Source: an uncultured Bariatricus sp.
Lineage (GTDB): Bacteria; Bacillota; Clostridia; Lachnospirales; Lachnospiraceae
Direction: 5' to 3'
DNA length: 64,000 nt
Assembly: GCA_934320645.1 (NCBI GenBank)
Contig: CAKRFP010000007.1
Coordinates: 22,638 to 86,637 of the forward strand
The first letter of the stretch is position 1; each line of letters opens with the position of its first letter. Position numbers and translations under genes: made by a program. The notes beneath the pieces are model-generated. The model saw only the letters and a list, made by a program, of their open reading frames with translations. It was not told where the DNA came from and searched no databases. Shown here one piece after another: positions 16,741 to 26,237 of this stretch.

Positions 16741-17637
16741 ATGACTGCACAGCATCTATATTATTTATTTCAGTGCTTCTTTATATATGCCTTTTTAGGC
16801 TGGTGTACAGAAGTTGCTTTCGCTGCTTTTAAAGAACATCATTTTGTCAACCGTGGATTCTTAAATGGTCCGATCTGCCCGGTATACGGTTTCGGCGTAG
16901 TTGCGGTCATCCATTTTCTGACACCGCTCCGCTCCAACCTGATCCTGTTATATCTGGGAAGTGCTGTTCTTGTCACTGCGATCGAATGGCTGACTGGATT
17001 CATTCTGGAAAAAGTGTTTCATAACAAATGGTGGGATTATTCCAATATGCCGCTCAATCTGAACGGATATGTGTGTCTCTTATTTTCACTGATCTGGGGT
17101 GTGTTCTGCGTCTTTATCGTAGATGTGTTCCATCCGATGATCGATATATTGCTTGCGCATATCCCATTCCTTGTCGGAATCATCCTGGTATGTATCCTCT
17201 CAGTTGCAGGGCTTGCCGATCTCTATGTGACTGCATCCGGTATCCTGAAACTCAACAAACGTCTTGCCAAAATGCAGGCGATCGCGGACGAACTTCACCA
17301 GATTTCCGACAAACTCGGAGAATCCATCTACAAGAGTACCATTACCGCTATGGAAAAACAGGAAGAACTCAAAGATACGGTATCTGAAAAGCAGGAAGAA
17401 CTTAAATCTACTATTTTCGAAAAACAGGAAGCCATTTCCGACACCCTTGCGGATGTTTCTGACGAAGTAAAAGAACGAATTGCACTTCTCCGCAGAAGCT
17501 ATCAGGAAAATGTCAAAGCAACTTCTCATATGCAGAAGCGTATCATGAAGGCATTCCCTAAGATGCAGAACCGCAACTACAAGGAATCCTTTGAAGATCT
17601 GAGAAGCAGGCTGAAAGAAATGTCTTTCAAAAAATAG
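16741..17637 (+). CDS. Putative ABC-transporter-like membrane protein (PF06541 type) with a coiled-coil tail
   Basis: A 298-aa protein. The first half has about five membrane segments and the family block FIYAFLGWCTEVAFAAF ... VNRGFLNGPICPVYGFG, typical of a family named putative ABC transporter permease (CmpB-like); no transport function is proven. The second half (about 160-298) is hydrophilic and helical, with a short repeat of EKQEELK(D/S)T units at about 203-230 that suggests a coiled coil. The start was chosen at AAGGAGG-ATG; a longer frame upstream has no such site. It has its own promoter and a terminator after it. Confidence 0.85.
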   Translation: MTAQHLYYLFQCFFIYAFLGWCTEVAFAAFKEHHFVNRGFLNGPICPVYGFGVVAVIHFLTPLRSNLILLYLGSAVLVTAIEWLTGFILEKVFHNKWWDYSNMPLNLNGYVCLLFSLIWGVFCVFIVDVFHPMIDILLAHIPFLVGIILVCILSVAGLADLYVTASGILKLNKRLAKMQAIADELHQISDKLGESIYKSTITAMEKQEELKDTVSEKQEELKSTIFEKQEAISDTLADVSDEVKERIALLRRSYQENVKATSHMQKRIMKAFPKMQNRNYKESFEDLRSRLKEMSFKK

Positions 17638-17663
17638 CAAATGTTGAAAAATTTCCCTGTCAA

Positions 17664-17713
17664 AAAATCCATCCGGTTCCCTTTATGAAAAGGAATTGGA
17701 TGGATTTTCTTTT
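17664..17713. terminator. Bidirectional terminator between convergent genes
   Basis: AAAATCCATCC (17664-17674) pairs with GGATGGATTTT (17698-17708). T-runs follow in both directions, serving the plus-strand membrane protein gene and the minus-strand PHP gene. Confidence 0.88.
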
Positions 17714-17734
17714 ACTCTTAAATGGATTATAACA

Positions 17735-18568
17735 CTAATGTTTCCGTTTGATCTTGTCCAGATATGGAATTTCGATCGGATCAATCGCATCAAGCGGCTG
17801 CTCTTTATTGATCTTCTTCTTGCGTGTATGCTTTTTCATAAGTGCACCGCCCCGGTTGTAGAACCAGAATGAAAAGATCAGAAGCTTATTAAGCTTCCCT
17901 ATCTTATCTTTTGTTGTCTTCGTATAATATTCTCCACCAGATGTGATCTCCGCCTTTTCGCGGATCTGTTGGATCAGATCCAGTTCGGTCTCGATCCGTA
18001 CCGGGAACTCCGTATATCCCATTCCAACACATTCCAGCTTATGCGCATCACTTCCGCCGGTTCCCGGCTTTCCGTACTTATCTGCAAGATACTTTGCTCC
18101 CTCATTGGACTGTGGAGGTTCACAGGCGTTGAACGTCTCGATAAAATCAAATTTCTCAATCAGCTCCGGCGATTTCTGCCATCTCTTTGTATTGGTAAAA
18201 CTCAGATACTTTTCCCCACACGGATGTGCCGGTCCACAGATGCCACCGTTATGATGTACAAAATCGATCAGAAGCGAAAGCGGAAGTCCTCTCAGCTCCA
18301 GAAGACGCATCTTTACCCCTTGCGGCATAATGATCAGAATATGTCCCGCATCCAGTGTGTCATACTCGATTCCTTTTAATACGACAAAATCTTTGTACTT
18401 TTTCCCTTTGATCGTATTCTTCCAGTGCCGATATCCATTATAGGTGTCATGATCCGTAACCAGCATTCCGTCAATCCCTTTAGACTGCAGCTTTTTAATA
18501 AATTCTTCAATCGGCACTTTACTGTCAATTGATCCTTCTTTTACATGACAATGCATATCTATCTTCAT
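17735..18568 (-). CDS. PHP-domain metal-dependent phosphoesterase
   Basis: A 277-aa protein of the PHP superfamily. The N-terminal MKIDMHCHVKEGSID carries the first metal-binding histidines, VTDHDTYNGY the second site, and GPAHPCGEKY, FIETFNACEPP and GTGGSDAHKLECVG later ligands. PHP proteins hydrolyse phosphoesters; the substrate is unknown here. The C-terminal 60 residues are basic (KKHTRKKKINKEQ). The start was chosen at MKIDMHCH, with GGAGATG upstream; a longer frame adds 30 residues without family support. It appears to be a single-gene unit. Confidence 0.88.
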   Translation of the reverse strand: MKIDMHCHVKEGSIDSKVPIEEFIKKLQSKGIDGMLVTDHDTYNGYRHWKNTIKGKKYKDFVVLKGIEYDTLDAGHILIIMPQGVKMRLLELRGLPLSLLIDFVHHNGGICGPAHPCGEKYLSFTNTKRWQKSPELIEKFDFIETFNACEPPQSNEGAKYLADKYGKPGTGGSDAHKLECVGMGYTEFPVRIETELDLIQQIREKAEITSGGEYYTKTTKDKIGKLNKLLIFSFWFYNRGGALMKKHTRKKKINKEQPLDAIDPIEIPYLDKIKRKH

Positions 18569-18695
18569 ATTTTCATCTCCAGACCTTAAAATCGTTGGTA
18601 CTGTTTTTATTATACCTCTTTTTTGATAATGCCGCAAGAAGTACACGGTTTCTTCCATCTATTCCCGCTATGTCCGCACTTGGCTCATCGTATAC

Positions 18696-18727
18696 ACAAA
18701 AAGGATGTACCTTTTTCAGATACACCC
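18696..18727 (-). terminator. Terminator after the DUF4203-like membrane protein gene
   Basis: Minus strand GGGTGTAT (18720-18727) pairs with GTACATCC (18703-18710), then TTTTTG. Confidence 0.75.
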
Positions 18728-18742
18728 TCTCATCACTCTTAT

Positions 18743-19453
18743 TTATTCATCATCATCTTCATCATCATCAAGGTCGATCAGCATAGTTCTTGCCATCTCA
18801 ATCTCTTCTTCCTTGGAAGTTTCTTTCTTGATCGCATTTGCTCTCCGAACCTGTTTCTTGTTAATCTCGCTTGACTTCATGACAAACTGGATCACGATTC
18901 CTACAAGTGTGATTGCAATCGAAATGATCCACATGAAAATCACGTTTTTCAGCCCTGCCAGATCGTAGATCACCATTCCTGCTTCGAAACCGCCTGTCAG
19001 TGCTGTCGCGATAATCACAAATGGTTCAAACCAGATCATTGCAAGAATCGCAAAAATCAGACCAACTGCTCCACAAACTGCCAGCATGATCCAGTTCCCT
19101 GCATTTGTAATCGCAAGCACGGTACCGGCTGCACCCAGAAAGCAAAACCAGAAAGCACCAAACTTTTTGAATACACCATTCAGAATTGCAAGAACCAGAC
19201 CGGAGACTCCGGCTGCGATCAGCACTACAACAGCTTCCTGTCCAAGCAGATATGCCACGGCAAATCCAATCAGTGCTCCCGCAATAAATCCGATCAGTGC
19301 ACTCCAGACACGGATCAGCTTCAAACCTAAAATCCCAATGAGAACCGATATAACAATTGAAACAACCGATACAATCATGGCTTCTTTTCCGGCTACAAAT
19401 ACAGCAGAATTTCCACCCATGATATCCTTCAACACAATAGCTATTGATTCCAT
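18743..19453 (-). CDS. DUF4203/TMEM198-like membrane protein
   Basis: A 236-aa protein with about seven hydrophobic segments between residues 25 and 195, rich in glycine and alanine (FIAGALIGFAVAYLLG; VSGLVLAILNGVFKKFG). A charged tail follows, ending in the very acidic DLDDDEDDDE. The layout resembles the TMEM198/DUF4203 group, whose bacterial members have no known function. AGGAGG lies six bases before the ATG. It follows the PrsA-like gene by 53 bp on the same strand; the terminator after it is clear. Confidence 0.75.
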   Translation of the reverse strand: MESIAIVLKDIMGGNSAVFVAGKEAMIVSVVSIVISVLIGILGLKLIRVWSALIGFIAGALIGFAVAYLLGQEAVVVLIAAGVSGLVLAILNGVFKKFGAFWFCFLGAAGTVLAITNAGNWIMLAVCGAVGLIFAILAMIWFEPFVIIATALTGGFEAGMVIYDLAGLKNVIFMWIISIAITLVGIVIQFVMKSSEINKKQVRRANAIKKETSKEEEIEMARTMLIDLDDDEDDDE

Positions 19454-19506
19454 CCTAATCTTCCTCCTGTCGTCTTTTTGAACTTCCCTTTTGTTAAGTC
19501 AGACGC

Positions 19507-20547
19507 TTAATTTGATGAAGAGTCTGAAGATGTTGTATCCTCGGTCGTGCTCTTAACCTTTACGCCCTGATCAGCAAAGTTGATCGTATTCCATACTTTT
19601 TTATGTACTTTGATATCAGTATCCTTCTTCCACTCATCGCAAAGTGACTGGTACTGGTCGCTCTTTCTCTGCGATACAATAGATTCTTTCTTCGTATCTG
19701 TTGCATCACGGTCAAGAAGGCTGACTAACTTGGCAACATAGTATCCTTCGTCCGCTTCGATCACCTCAGTGACTTCCCCTTCTTTTAATCCATCTGCAGC
19801 TTTGACCAGATCTTCATTCGGTGAAGTAGTATCTGCATCAAATGTCAAGTCTGTTGCTTCTACTCCTGCTGCCGTTGCAAATACAGAAAAATCTTTGGCA
19901 TCTCCTGCATCCTTCTGGAAATCTTCCGCTTTCTTTTTCACTTCTGCTTTCTCATCATCTGACATATCTGTTGAATTGCCGTCACTGTCTGTTGTCTTTG
20001 TAGAAAACAGTACATACTGCATCTTTTTCTGGGCTGCTTCATCATCGGATACATTGGTATCTACGTCCGCAGTCATGGCTTTTTCCATCTTCTGCTGGAT
20101 CGTCAGAAGCTCCAGAACCTTCTTTACCGTCTCTTCATCACCAGATACCACATCCTTGGTATCACTGTCATTGGCATCTGAAAATTCTTTTGCAGCATCC
20201 TCGATACTCTTCGTCTCATCATCACTCAGAGATATCTCATAATCATCTTTGTGTTCATCCAGAAGATACAGCGTCTCCAGAGACTCTATGATCGAATCTT
20301 TATAATTCTCCTCATAGGTCTTTCCGTCTGAAACTTCATTACCCCAGAAATCATCTCCCAGGTAGCTTCCATAGGTCGTCTCAAACTGCGCCTGCTGATA
20401 TCTTGCATAGAAGTTCGCCACATCCGCAGTGATCTTCTCATCTCCGACTTCTGCCACTGTATCCTGTCCGTTGAACTTGCTTCCGCATCCGCTTAAAGAT
20501 GCAATGCAAGCAACTGCCAGTATACAGGCAACCACTCTTTTTTTCAT
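19507..20547 (-). CDS. PrsA/SurA-like foldase lipoprotein
   Basis: A 346-aa exported lipoprotein. The signal peptide ends in the lipobox LSGC at about residue 21, so it should be attached to the outer face of the membrane. A SurA-N-like helical region (about 30-180) leads to a parvulin-like region (about 175-290: MQYVLFSTKTTD, KKAEDFQKDAGDAKDFSVFA, GLKEGEVTEVIEADEGYYVAKLVS). The parvulin core is diverged, so isomerase activity is not certain; chaperone use is likely. The C-terminal tail is rich in Ser and Thr. It lies 97 bp after mfd, a neighbourhood seen in related Clostridia. Confidence 0.88.
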   Translation of the reverse strand: MKKRVVACILAVACIASLSGCGSKFNGQDTVAEVGDEKITADVANFYARYQQAQFETTYGSYLGDDFWGNEVSDGKTYEENYKDSIIESLETLYLLDEHKDDYEISLSDDETKSIEDAAKEFSDANDSDTKDVVSGDEETVKKVLELLTIQQKMEKAMTADVDTNVSDDEAAQKKMQYVLFSTKTTDSDGNSTDMSDDEKAEVKKKAEDFQKDAGDAKDFSVFATAAGVEATDLTFDADTTSPNEDLVKAADGLKEGEVTEVIEADEGYYVAKLVSLLDRDATDTKKESIVSQRKSDQYQSLCDEWKKDTDIKVHKKVWNTINFADQGVKVKSTTEDTTSSDSSSN

Positions 20548-20643
20548 TTATAAAATTTCCTCCTTGATCTTCTCTTCATCATGCACTCGTATAGTATATC
20601 GTTTTTTTACCTTACTGGCAATCTTTTTCATAAAAAATACACA

Positions 20644-23600
20644 TTATTCTTCGACAAGTCCCTGAATATCTTCAACAATTTTCCCTGTATTTTCAAGAAT
20701 CTGCTCCGTTTTTTCTTTTTTATTTTTCCGGAGTCTGCAGTAAATAAAATACGGATTTTCTGTATCTGCCTTAAATGTCAGTTCTCCCTTATATTTTGCC
20801 AGGAGTTCCGGAATCTTTGCTACATTTACCTTCGCTTTCTCATACATGGTAAATTTGTACTCTTCCCCTTTTTGCTCGACTGAGATAATATAAGCTGCAT
20901 GTGCTTTTGCCTTCAGATGCGCAATCATCAGAAGCTGCTGCACCTTGCGCGGAGGATCGCCAAAACGGTCGATCAGCTCTTCTAACATATCATCCTGTTC
21001 CTCTTCGGTCTCAATCGCTGCGATCCGCTTATAGATATCCAGTTTCTGGTATTCATTCGGAATGTAAGACGCCGGAATGTAAGCATCGATATTCAGATCC
21101 ACCGTTGTCGCATAGGTCTCTTCGGTGATCTCTCCTTTCAGTTGGCGAACTGCCTCACTTAACATCTTACAATAGAGATCATATCCTACTGCATCCATGT
21201 GTCCGTGCTGTTCTTCTCCAAGCAGATTGCCGGCTCCACGGATTTCCAGATCCCGCATGGCGATTTTCACACCTGATCCAAGGTCAGTAAACTCACGAAT
21301 TGCGGAAAGACGTTTTTCCGCAACTTCCCGGAGCATTTTATCTCTTCTGTATAAAAGAAATGCGTAAGCCATGCGGTTCGATCTTCCGACTCTGCCCCGA
21401 AGCTGATAAAGCTGGGAAAGTCCCATCCGGTCTGCATCATGGATGATCATGGTATTGGCATTGGAAATGTCAAGACCGGTCTCGATGATCGTCGTCGATA
21501 CCAACACATCGATTTCTCCATTGATGAAATCGTACATAATATCTTCCAACTTGTGTTCCCGCATCTGTCCATGTGCGTATGCCACATTCGCATCCGGTAC
21601 AAGCTTCTGGATCTTCGCCGCCATCTCTGCGATATCCTGGACACGGTTGTAGACATAGTACACCTGTCCCTGCCGGGAAAGCTCTCTTTCGATTGCCTCA
21701 CGGACCATCTCATCGTTTTCTTCCATGACATAGGTCTGGATCGGCATACGGTCGATCGGCGCCTCTTCTAACACACTCATGTCACGGATTCCGATCAGGC
21801 TCATATGAAGGGTTCGCGGGATCGGGGTTGCTGTCAGCGTCAGAACATCAATGTTTTCCTTCAGCTTCTTGATCTTTTCTTTGTGCTGCACCCCGAAGCG
21901 CTGTTCTTCGTCGATGATCAGAAGTCCCAGGTCTTTAAATGCCATGTCCTTGCTCAACACCCGGTGGGTTCCGATAATAATATCAACCTGTCCCTTTTTC
22001 AGATCTTCGATTGTTTTTTTCTGCTGCGCCGGTGTGCGGAAACGGCATAACAGATCCACTCTGACCGGAAATTCTTTCATCCGCTGCACGAAGGTATTGT
22101 AATGCTGCTGCGCAAGGATCGTCGTTGGAACCAGATAGACAACCTGCTTATTCTCCTGCACCGCTTTGAATGCTGCACGGATCGCAATCTCCGTCTTTCC
22201 GAATCCCACATCCCCACAGATCAGACGGTCCATGATCTTCGGGCTTTCCATATCCCGCTTGGTCGCTTCGATTGCAAGCTGCTGATCCTCGGTCTCCTCA
22301 AACGGAAACATCTCTTCAAATTCTTTCTGCCAGACGGTATCCTTTTCGTAGACAAATCCTTCTTTGGACTGCCGCACCGCATAGAGTTCCACCAGATCTT
22401 TGGCGATCTGCCAGACCGCCGTCTTCACCTTACTCTTCGTTCGGTGCCATTCCTGTCCGCCAAGCTTGTTGAGTTTCGGTTTTTTGGCATCCGCACTGGC
22501 ATACTTCTGGATCTGGTCAAGCTGTGTGGCAAGAATATAAAGATTTCCTCCATCTGCATACGAAATCTTCATATAATCCTTCGTCACCTTGTCAACTTCA
22601 ATCTTCTCAATTCCCCGGTAGATTCCAAGTCCATGGTTCTCATGCACCACATAATCTCCTGGTTTCAGATCCGAAAAGCTGCTTATTTTCTGTCCATCGT
22701 AACTTTTCCGTTTCTTTTTCTTCTTTGTCTTTCCAAAAATATCCGACTCGGAAATGACAATAAATTTGATCATCGGGTACTCGTATCCGACCTCAATATG
22801 CCCGTAGCATACCATGATCTCCCCCGGCTTCACTTCCCGTTCCTGATCTTCACTGTAAAAACTGCTCAGATCATAATCCCTCAAATCCTCTGCCAGACGC
22901 TTTGCCCTCGTTCTGGAACCAGAGATCAGAACTGCCCGGTATCCGTTCCGTTTCAGCCTTTTCAGGTCCTGTGTCAGCATCTCAAAGCTGCTGTTATACG
23001 GATTGACACTTTTTGCCTGAATTCCGAACCGCTTTCTCACAAAAAACGGCTTACACTTCATTTCCAGAGCACACATCCCGATCATGCAAAACCGGTTCAG
23101 AAATTTTACGATCTCATCAGTCGTAAAAAACTCCGGGGCTTCTTCTATCTCCCCGGTTCTTGCCATCTCTTCTGCACGGTTTTCTCTTGCCTTTTCCACT
23201 TCGTTTTCTGCCAGACGTCCTTTTTCCAGAAGGCGCGCCGGTTCATCCAGGAACACCAGTGTATCCTCAGGATCAAAATAATTGATAAAAGAAACTTTCC
23301 GGTCGCTTCCCAGTCGGTCATCCGCCGGATAAATGACGATCTGTTCCAGATTCTCTACCGATCTCTGACTGTCCACATCAAAGGTACGGATGGAATCCAC
23401 CTCATCTCCCCAGAATTCAATACGGATCGGAAGCTCCTCGGTCAGTGGATAAATATCGATCAGACCTCCACGGACTGCAAACTGTCCCGGACCATCCACC
23501 TGGGCTTCCCTTTCATAGCCAAGCTTTACGATCTTCTCCTTCAGAGACTCAAATTCCACAGCTTCGCCATTTGAAATAGTCAGGATATCCCCTTTCACTT

Positions 23601-24000
23601 CTGCTTCCGGAGGCAGTTCATCCATGAATCCATCAATCGTTGTGATGACCGTAACCTGACTTCCCTCTTCTGCTTCCATCATCATCTGCAGGGTTTCCAT
23701 TCGCTGTTTGACCAGCTGTTTCCCGTGGATATCCGCCTGATAAAAAAGGAGATCCTTCGCCGGATAATAGCTGGTGTTTTCATTTAGGAAACGATACTCT
23801 TCGTATAATTTCTTTGCCTTATCTTCACTGGACAGAACGATCAGTGTCCGCGCATAACCTTTTCCAAGTGCATACATCAGATGGGTTTTCTGTGATGTGA
23901 CACACCCGGAGATGAGCAGCATGCCTGTCTCCCGGCCCCGCTCTTCATAGATTTCTTCAATCTCTGCCAGTTCAGATAAAGGAGCCGTAAGTGCATGCAT
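20644..24000 (-). CDS. mfd: Transcription-repair coupling factor
   Basis: An 1118-aa DNA translocase that removes RNA polymerase stalled at DNA lesions and recruits UvrA. In order: the UvrB-homology region (about 1-330, AVRGGLIDIYP), the CarD-like RNA polymerase interaction domain (about 450-530, GDYVVHENHGLGIYRGIEKI), the RecG-like helicase core (about 570-920, with RLICGDVGFGKTEIAIRAAF, DEEQRFGVQHKEKIKK, TATPIPRT, QLRGRVGRSNR) and the C-terminal TRCF domain. The start follows AAGGAGG. It is 15 bp after pth and probably co-transcribed with it and the PrsA-like gene. Confidence 0.99.
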   Translation of the reverse strand: MHALTAPLSELAEIEEIYEERGRETGMLLISGCVTSQKTHLMYALGKGYARTLIVLSSEDKAKKLYEEYRFLNENTSYYPAKDLLFYQADIHGKQLVKQRMETLQMMMEAEEGSQVTVITTIDGFMDELPPEAEVKGDILTISNGEAVEFESLKEKIVKLGYEREAQVDGPGQFAVRGGLIDIYPLTEELPIRIEFWGDEVDSIRTFDVDSQRSVENLEQIVIYPADDRLGSDRKVSFINYFDPEDTLVFLDEPARLLEKGRLAENEVEKARENRAEEMARTGEIEEAPEFFTTDEIVKFLNRFCMIGMCALEMKCKPFFVRKRFGIQAKSVNPYNSSFEMLTQDLKRLKRNGYRAVLISGSRTRAKRLAEDLRDYDLSSFYSEDQEREVKPGEIMVCYGHIEVGYEYPMIKFIVISESDIFGKTKKKKKRKSYDGQKISSFSDLKPGDYVVHENHGLGIYRGIEKIEVDKVTKDYMKISYADGGNLYILATQLDQIQKYASADAKKPKLNKLGGQEWHRTKSKVKTAVWQIAKDLVELYAVRQSKEGFVYEKDTVWQKEFEEMFPFEETEDQQLAIEATKRDMESPKIMDRLICGDVGFGKTEIAIRAAFKAVQENKQVVYLVPTTILAQQHYNTFVQRMKEFPVRVDLLCRFRTPAQQKKTIEDLKKGQVDIIIGTHRVLSKDMAFKDLGLLIIDEEQRFGVQHKEKIKKLKENIDVLTLTATPIPRTLHMSLIGIRDMSVLEEAPIDRMPIQTYVMEENDEMVREAIERELSRQGQVYYVYNRVQDIAEMAAKIQKLVPDANVAYAHGQMREHKLEDIMYDFINGEIDVLVSTTIIETGLDISNANTMIIHDADRMGLSQLYQLRGRVGRSNRMAYAFLLYRRDKMLREVAEKRLSAIREFTDLGSGVKIAMRDLEIRGAGNLLGEEQHGHMDAVGYDLYCKMLSEAVRQLKGEITEETYATTVDLNIDAYIPASYIPNEYQKLDIYKRIAAIETEEEQDDMLEELIDRFGDPPRKVQQLLMIAHLKAKAHAAYIISVEQKGEEYKFTMYEKAKVNVAKIPELLAKYKGELTFKADTENPYFIYCRLRKNKKEKTEQILENTGKIVEDIQGLVEE

Positions 24001-24015
24001 TGCCTCTGCCTCCTT

Positions 24016-24591
24016 CTATTCTTTCTTTTTTTTGTTATATTCGTTCATTGCCTGCTCGATTTCTCCCTGCATGATCAGCACCGAAGCTTCACATGCCAGA
24101 TCATATCCTTCTTCCATCAGTACGCGGTCCTCTTTGGAAAATTTTCCGAGAACATAATCGGCAAGATCATATCCTTTCGGCTTCTCTCCCACACCTACTT
24201 TAATTCGCGGAAATACGCTGGTTCCAAGATTTGCAATGATATTCTTGATTCCATTATGTCCGCCGGCACTTCCTTTTCTGCGGATCCTGAGCTGTCCGAC
24301 TTCCAGACTGATATCATCGTAGATCACCAGAAGCTCTTCCTCCGGATCGATCTTATAATATTCCACCAGACTGCGGAGACTCTCGCCGCTCAGATTCATA
24401 TAAGTCTGTGGCTTTACAAGAAGTACCTTCTGTCCCTCGATCACACCTTTTCCGATGAAGGCACGATGCTTTTTCGTATCGACTGCTATCTGATATTTCT
24501 CCGCCATATGATCCACTACGTCAAATCCAACATTATGTCTTGTCCCCTGATATTTTTCATCCGGGTTTCCAAGTCCTGCAATTATAAACAT
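24016..24591 (-). CDS. pth: Peptidyl-tRNA hydrolase
   Basis: Cleaves peptidyl-tRNA released from stalled ribosomes, recycling tRNA. It has 191 aa. Family blocks are FIIAGLGNPDEKYQGTRHNVGFDVVD (catalytic His in TRHNVGF), PQTYMNLSGES and GSAGGHNGIKNII with KVGVGEKP. The start ATG at 24591 is preceded by AGAGGTGAATAGA; an in-frame GTG nine bases upstream overlaps the ribosome site and is less likely. It heads the pth-mfd-prsA-like unit. Confidence 0.97.
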   Translation of the reverse strand: MFIIAGLGNPDEKYQGTRHNVGFDVVDHMAEKYQIAVDTKKHRAFIGKGVIEGQKVLLVKPQTYMNLSGESLRSLVEYYKIDPEEELLVIYDDISLEVGQLRIRRKGSAGGHNGIKNIIANLGTSVFPRIKVGVGEKPKGYDLADYVLGKFSKEDRVLMEEGYDLACEASVLIMQGEIEQAMNEYNKKKKE

Positions 24592-24621
24592 TCTATTCAC
24601 CTCTGCTTTTTCTCTTTCCTG

Positions 24622-24650
24622 ATTCTACTAAATCCACTCTCTTTTGTCAC
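24622..24650 (-). promoter_or_regulatory. Possible sigma-A promoter of pth-mfd
   Basis: Minus strand GTGACA (24645-24650), 17-bp spacer, TAGAAT (24622-24627), about 30 bp before pth. Confidence 0.5.
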
Positions 24651-24742
24651 GCATTTCTTATGCATAAACCGTTCTTTCTTTTCATATAGTTTATTAAGCG
24701 GCACCACATGCCGAAATTTCATACTGCCTAAGGAGGTTCCTT

Positions 24743-25174
24743 ATGAGTTCCAAGACCAAAATTATCGTGCTTCACATGAAAGAGATTATCTATACTGTTA
24801 TTTTTGCCACTTTAGGCATTCTCATCCTCTGTCTTTTATTCTTTATGTTCTCCGGAAGCCGGCACTCCCAGGTATCGGACAAAAAATATACACCCGGCAT
24901 TTATACTTCATCTTTCACGCTTGGAAATGAAAATCTGGAACTGGAGATTTCTGTCTCCGATTCCTCGATTGATTCGATCCGCATTTCCAATCTGAGTGAG
25001 ACGGTAACTGCCATGTATCCTCTTCTTCAGCCGTCTCTCGAAGACCTGGCTGACCAGATCTGCCAGACCCAGTCCCTCGATAACCTGACACTTTCAAATG
25101 ACAGTCCCTATACCTCTCAGCTTCTTCTCAACGCAATCCGTGATGCGCTCAAAAAAGCTGCGGCAAACAACTGA
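24743..25174 (+). CDS. Membrane-anchored protein resembling an FMN-binding domain, flavin motif lost
   Basis: A 143-aa protein with one N-terminal membrane segment (about 15-37) and an extracytoplasmic part. KYTPGIYTSSFTLGNENLELEISVSD and the C-terminal LLLNAIRDALKKA follow the layout of FMN-bind domains (YTPGTYTG ... SNAI..AL). The place of the flavin-attachment motif SGAT reads SNDSPYTS, so covalent FMN binding looks unlikely. The link to the family is by pattern only. AAGGAGG precedes the ATG. It is divergent from pth and ends inside a bidirectional terminator. Confidence 0.75.
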   Translation: MSSKTKIIVLHMKEIIYTVIFATLGILILCLLFFMFSGSRHSQVSDKKYTPGIYTSSFTLGNENLELEISVSDSSIDSIRISNLSETVTAMYPLLQPSLEDLADQICQTQSLDNLTLSNDSPYTSQLLLNAIRDALKKAAANN

Positions 25175-25195
25175 TGCCGCAGCTCTTTTTCTTTT
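25151..25195. terminator. Bidirectional terminator overlapping the end of the FMN-bind-like gene
   Basis: AGCTGCGGC (25156-25164) pairs with GCCGCAGCT (25176-25184). T-runs follow on both strands. It serves the plus-strand gene ending at 25174 and the minus-strand gene ending at 25197. Confidence 0.88.
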
Positions 25196-25196
25196 A

Positions 25197-25460
25197 TTAA
25201 CCTTCTACGATCAGATACTGTCCGTTCGGAAGTGCGAATACTTCTGAAGCCTCTTCCAGCTCTTCATCACTCATACCACTGATGTCCGCTCCGCTTTCAT
25301 CCAGATAATCTCTCACATCCTTAATAGAATCTACAACAACCGCCATACAGTCTTCCAGAAATGCTTCTGCTTCTTCCAGTGTCTCTGCAACCGGCTCATC
25401 AAAAAGCTGTGACTGCATATTCAGGAATGTCTGCAGACATTCTTCATCATACTCATACAT
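25197..25460 (-). CDS. Small acidic protein of unknown function
   Basis: An 87-aa soluble protein that I do not recognise. It is strongly acidic (runs such as TLEEAEAFLEDC and GMSDEELEEASEVF) and probably helical, with two cysteines. No signal peptide or membrane segment is seen. GGGAGG lies nine bases before the ATG, and the gene ends at a strong terminator, which supports its being real. It is followed upstream on the same strand by the HAD phosphatase gene 48 bp away. Confidence 0.72.
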   Translation of the reverse strand: MYEYDEECLQTFLNMQSQLFDEPVAETLEEAEAFLEDCMAVVVDSIKDVRDYLDESGADISGMSDEELEEASEVFALPNGQYLIVEG

Positions 25461-25508
25461 ACAGGCAACCCTCCCTTATCTTTCTCACAGAAAAATTTTT
25501 CATCTGAA

Positions 25509-26159
25509 CTATAAATAGTTAAGCAATTCTTCAGCATGTGCAATTGTTGCATCTGCTCCTGTCTCCACAAGAAGTTCTCTGGTCCGGAATCCCCATTCTG
25601 CTCCGACAGTAAACATACCGGCAGCCTTCCCTGTCTTCATATCTACATCCGAGTCTCCTATGTATATTCCTTCTTCCGGCGATACCCCTAATTTATCAAG
25701 TATCCACAGAAGTCCTTCCGGATCCGGTTTTTTCGGAAATTCACCCGACTGCCCCTGAATATGGTCAAAATATCCTTTTCCAAATGTACTTTCCACTACA
25801 TCGATCGCCTGCAAATGTGGTTTGTTGGAAAATACTGCAATCTTTATTCCCTTCTTCTTCAGTGAATCTAACATCTGAACAACGCCATCATAAGGACGTA
25901 CATGGTACATACAATTTTCTCCAAAGATTCTGCTGTAAACTTCCATACCTTCTTCAATCCTCTTAAGCTCTGTGTCTCCGGACGCACGAAGTGCACGCTC
26001 CATAAGACATCTGGCTCCATCCCCAACGAAGCTTCGGCACTGGTCTTTGGTAATCGTCTCAAGTCCCATTTCTTCTAACGTCTTATTCGTTGAATAAGTC
26101 AGCGAATCCAGCGTATTTGTCAAAGTTCCATCCAAGTCAAAAATACACGCTTTATACAT
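25509..26159 (-). CDS. HAD-family phosphatase (phosphoglycolate phosphatase-like)
   Basis: A 216-aa hydrolase of the haloacid dehalogenase superfamily, subfamily with a helical cap at about 16-80. Motif I is FDLDGTLTNTLDS with the nucleophile Asp at residue 8; motif II is the Ser in AVFSNKP; motif III the Lys near GQSGEFPKKPDPEGL; motif IV GDSDVDMKTGKAAG. Gph/PgmB-like enzymes act on small phosphoesters; the substrate cannot be read from sequence. The start was chosen at MYKACIFDLDG, with AGGAG upstream. Confidence 0.9.
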   Translation of the reverse strand: MYKACIFDLDGTLTNTLDSLTYSTNKTLEEMGLETITKDQCRSFVGDGARCLMERALRASGDTELKRIEEGMEVYSRIFGENCMYHVRPYDGVVQMLDSLKKKGIKIAVFSNKPHLQAIDVVESTFGKGYFDHIQGQSGEFPKKPDPEGLLWILDKLGVSPEEGIYIGDSDVDMKTGKAAGMFTVGAEWGFRTRELLVETGADATIAHAEELLNYL

Positions 26160-26237
26160 TGCTGTTCTCCTGTTCTTCTGTTCTATGATTATAATAGTAT
26201 GAACCTTGACAAATTTCAACTGGAAATCTCTATTTTT

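Noticed and set aside
22102..23574. A 490-codon open frame on the plus strand opposite mfd
   Set aside because: It lies wholly antisense to a conserved Mfd coding region; its translation has no domain and it has no ribosome binding site.
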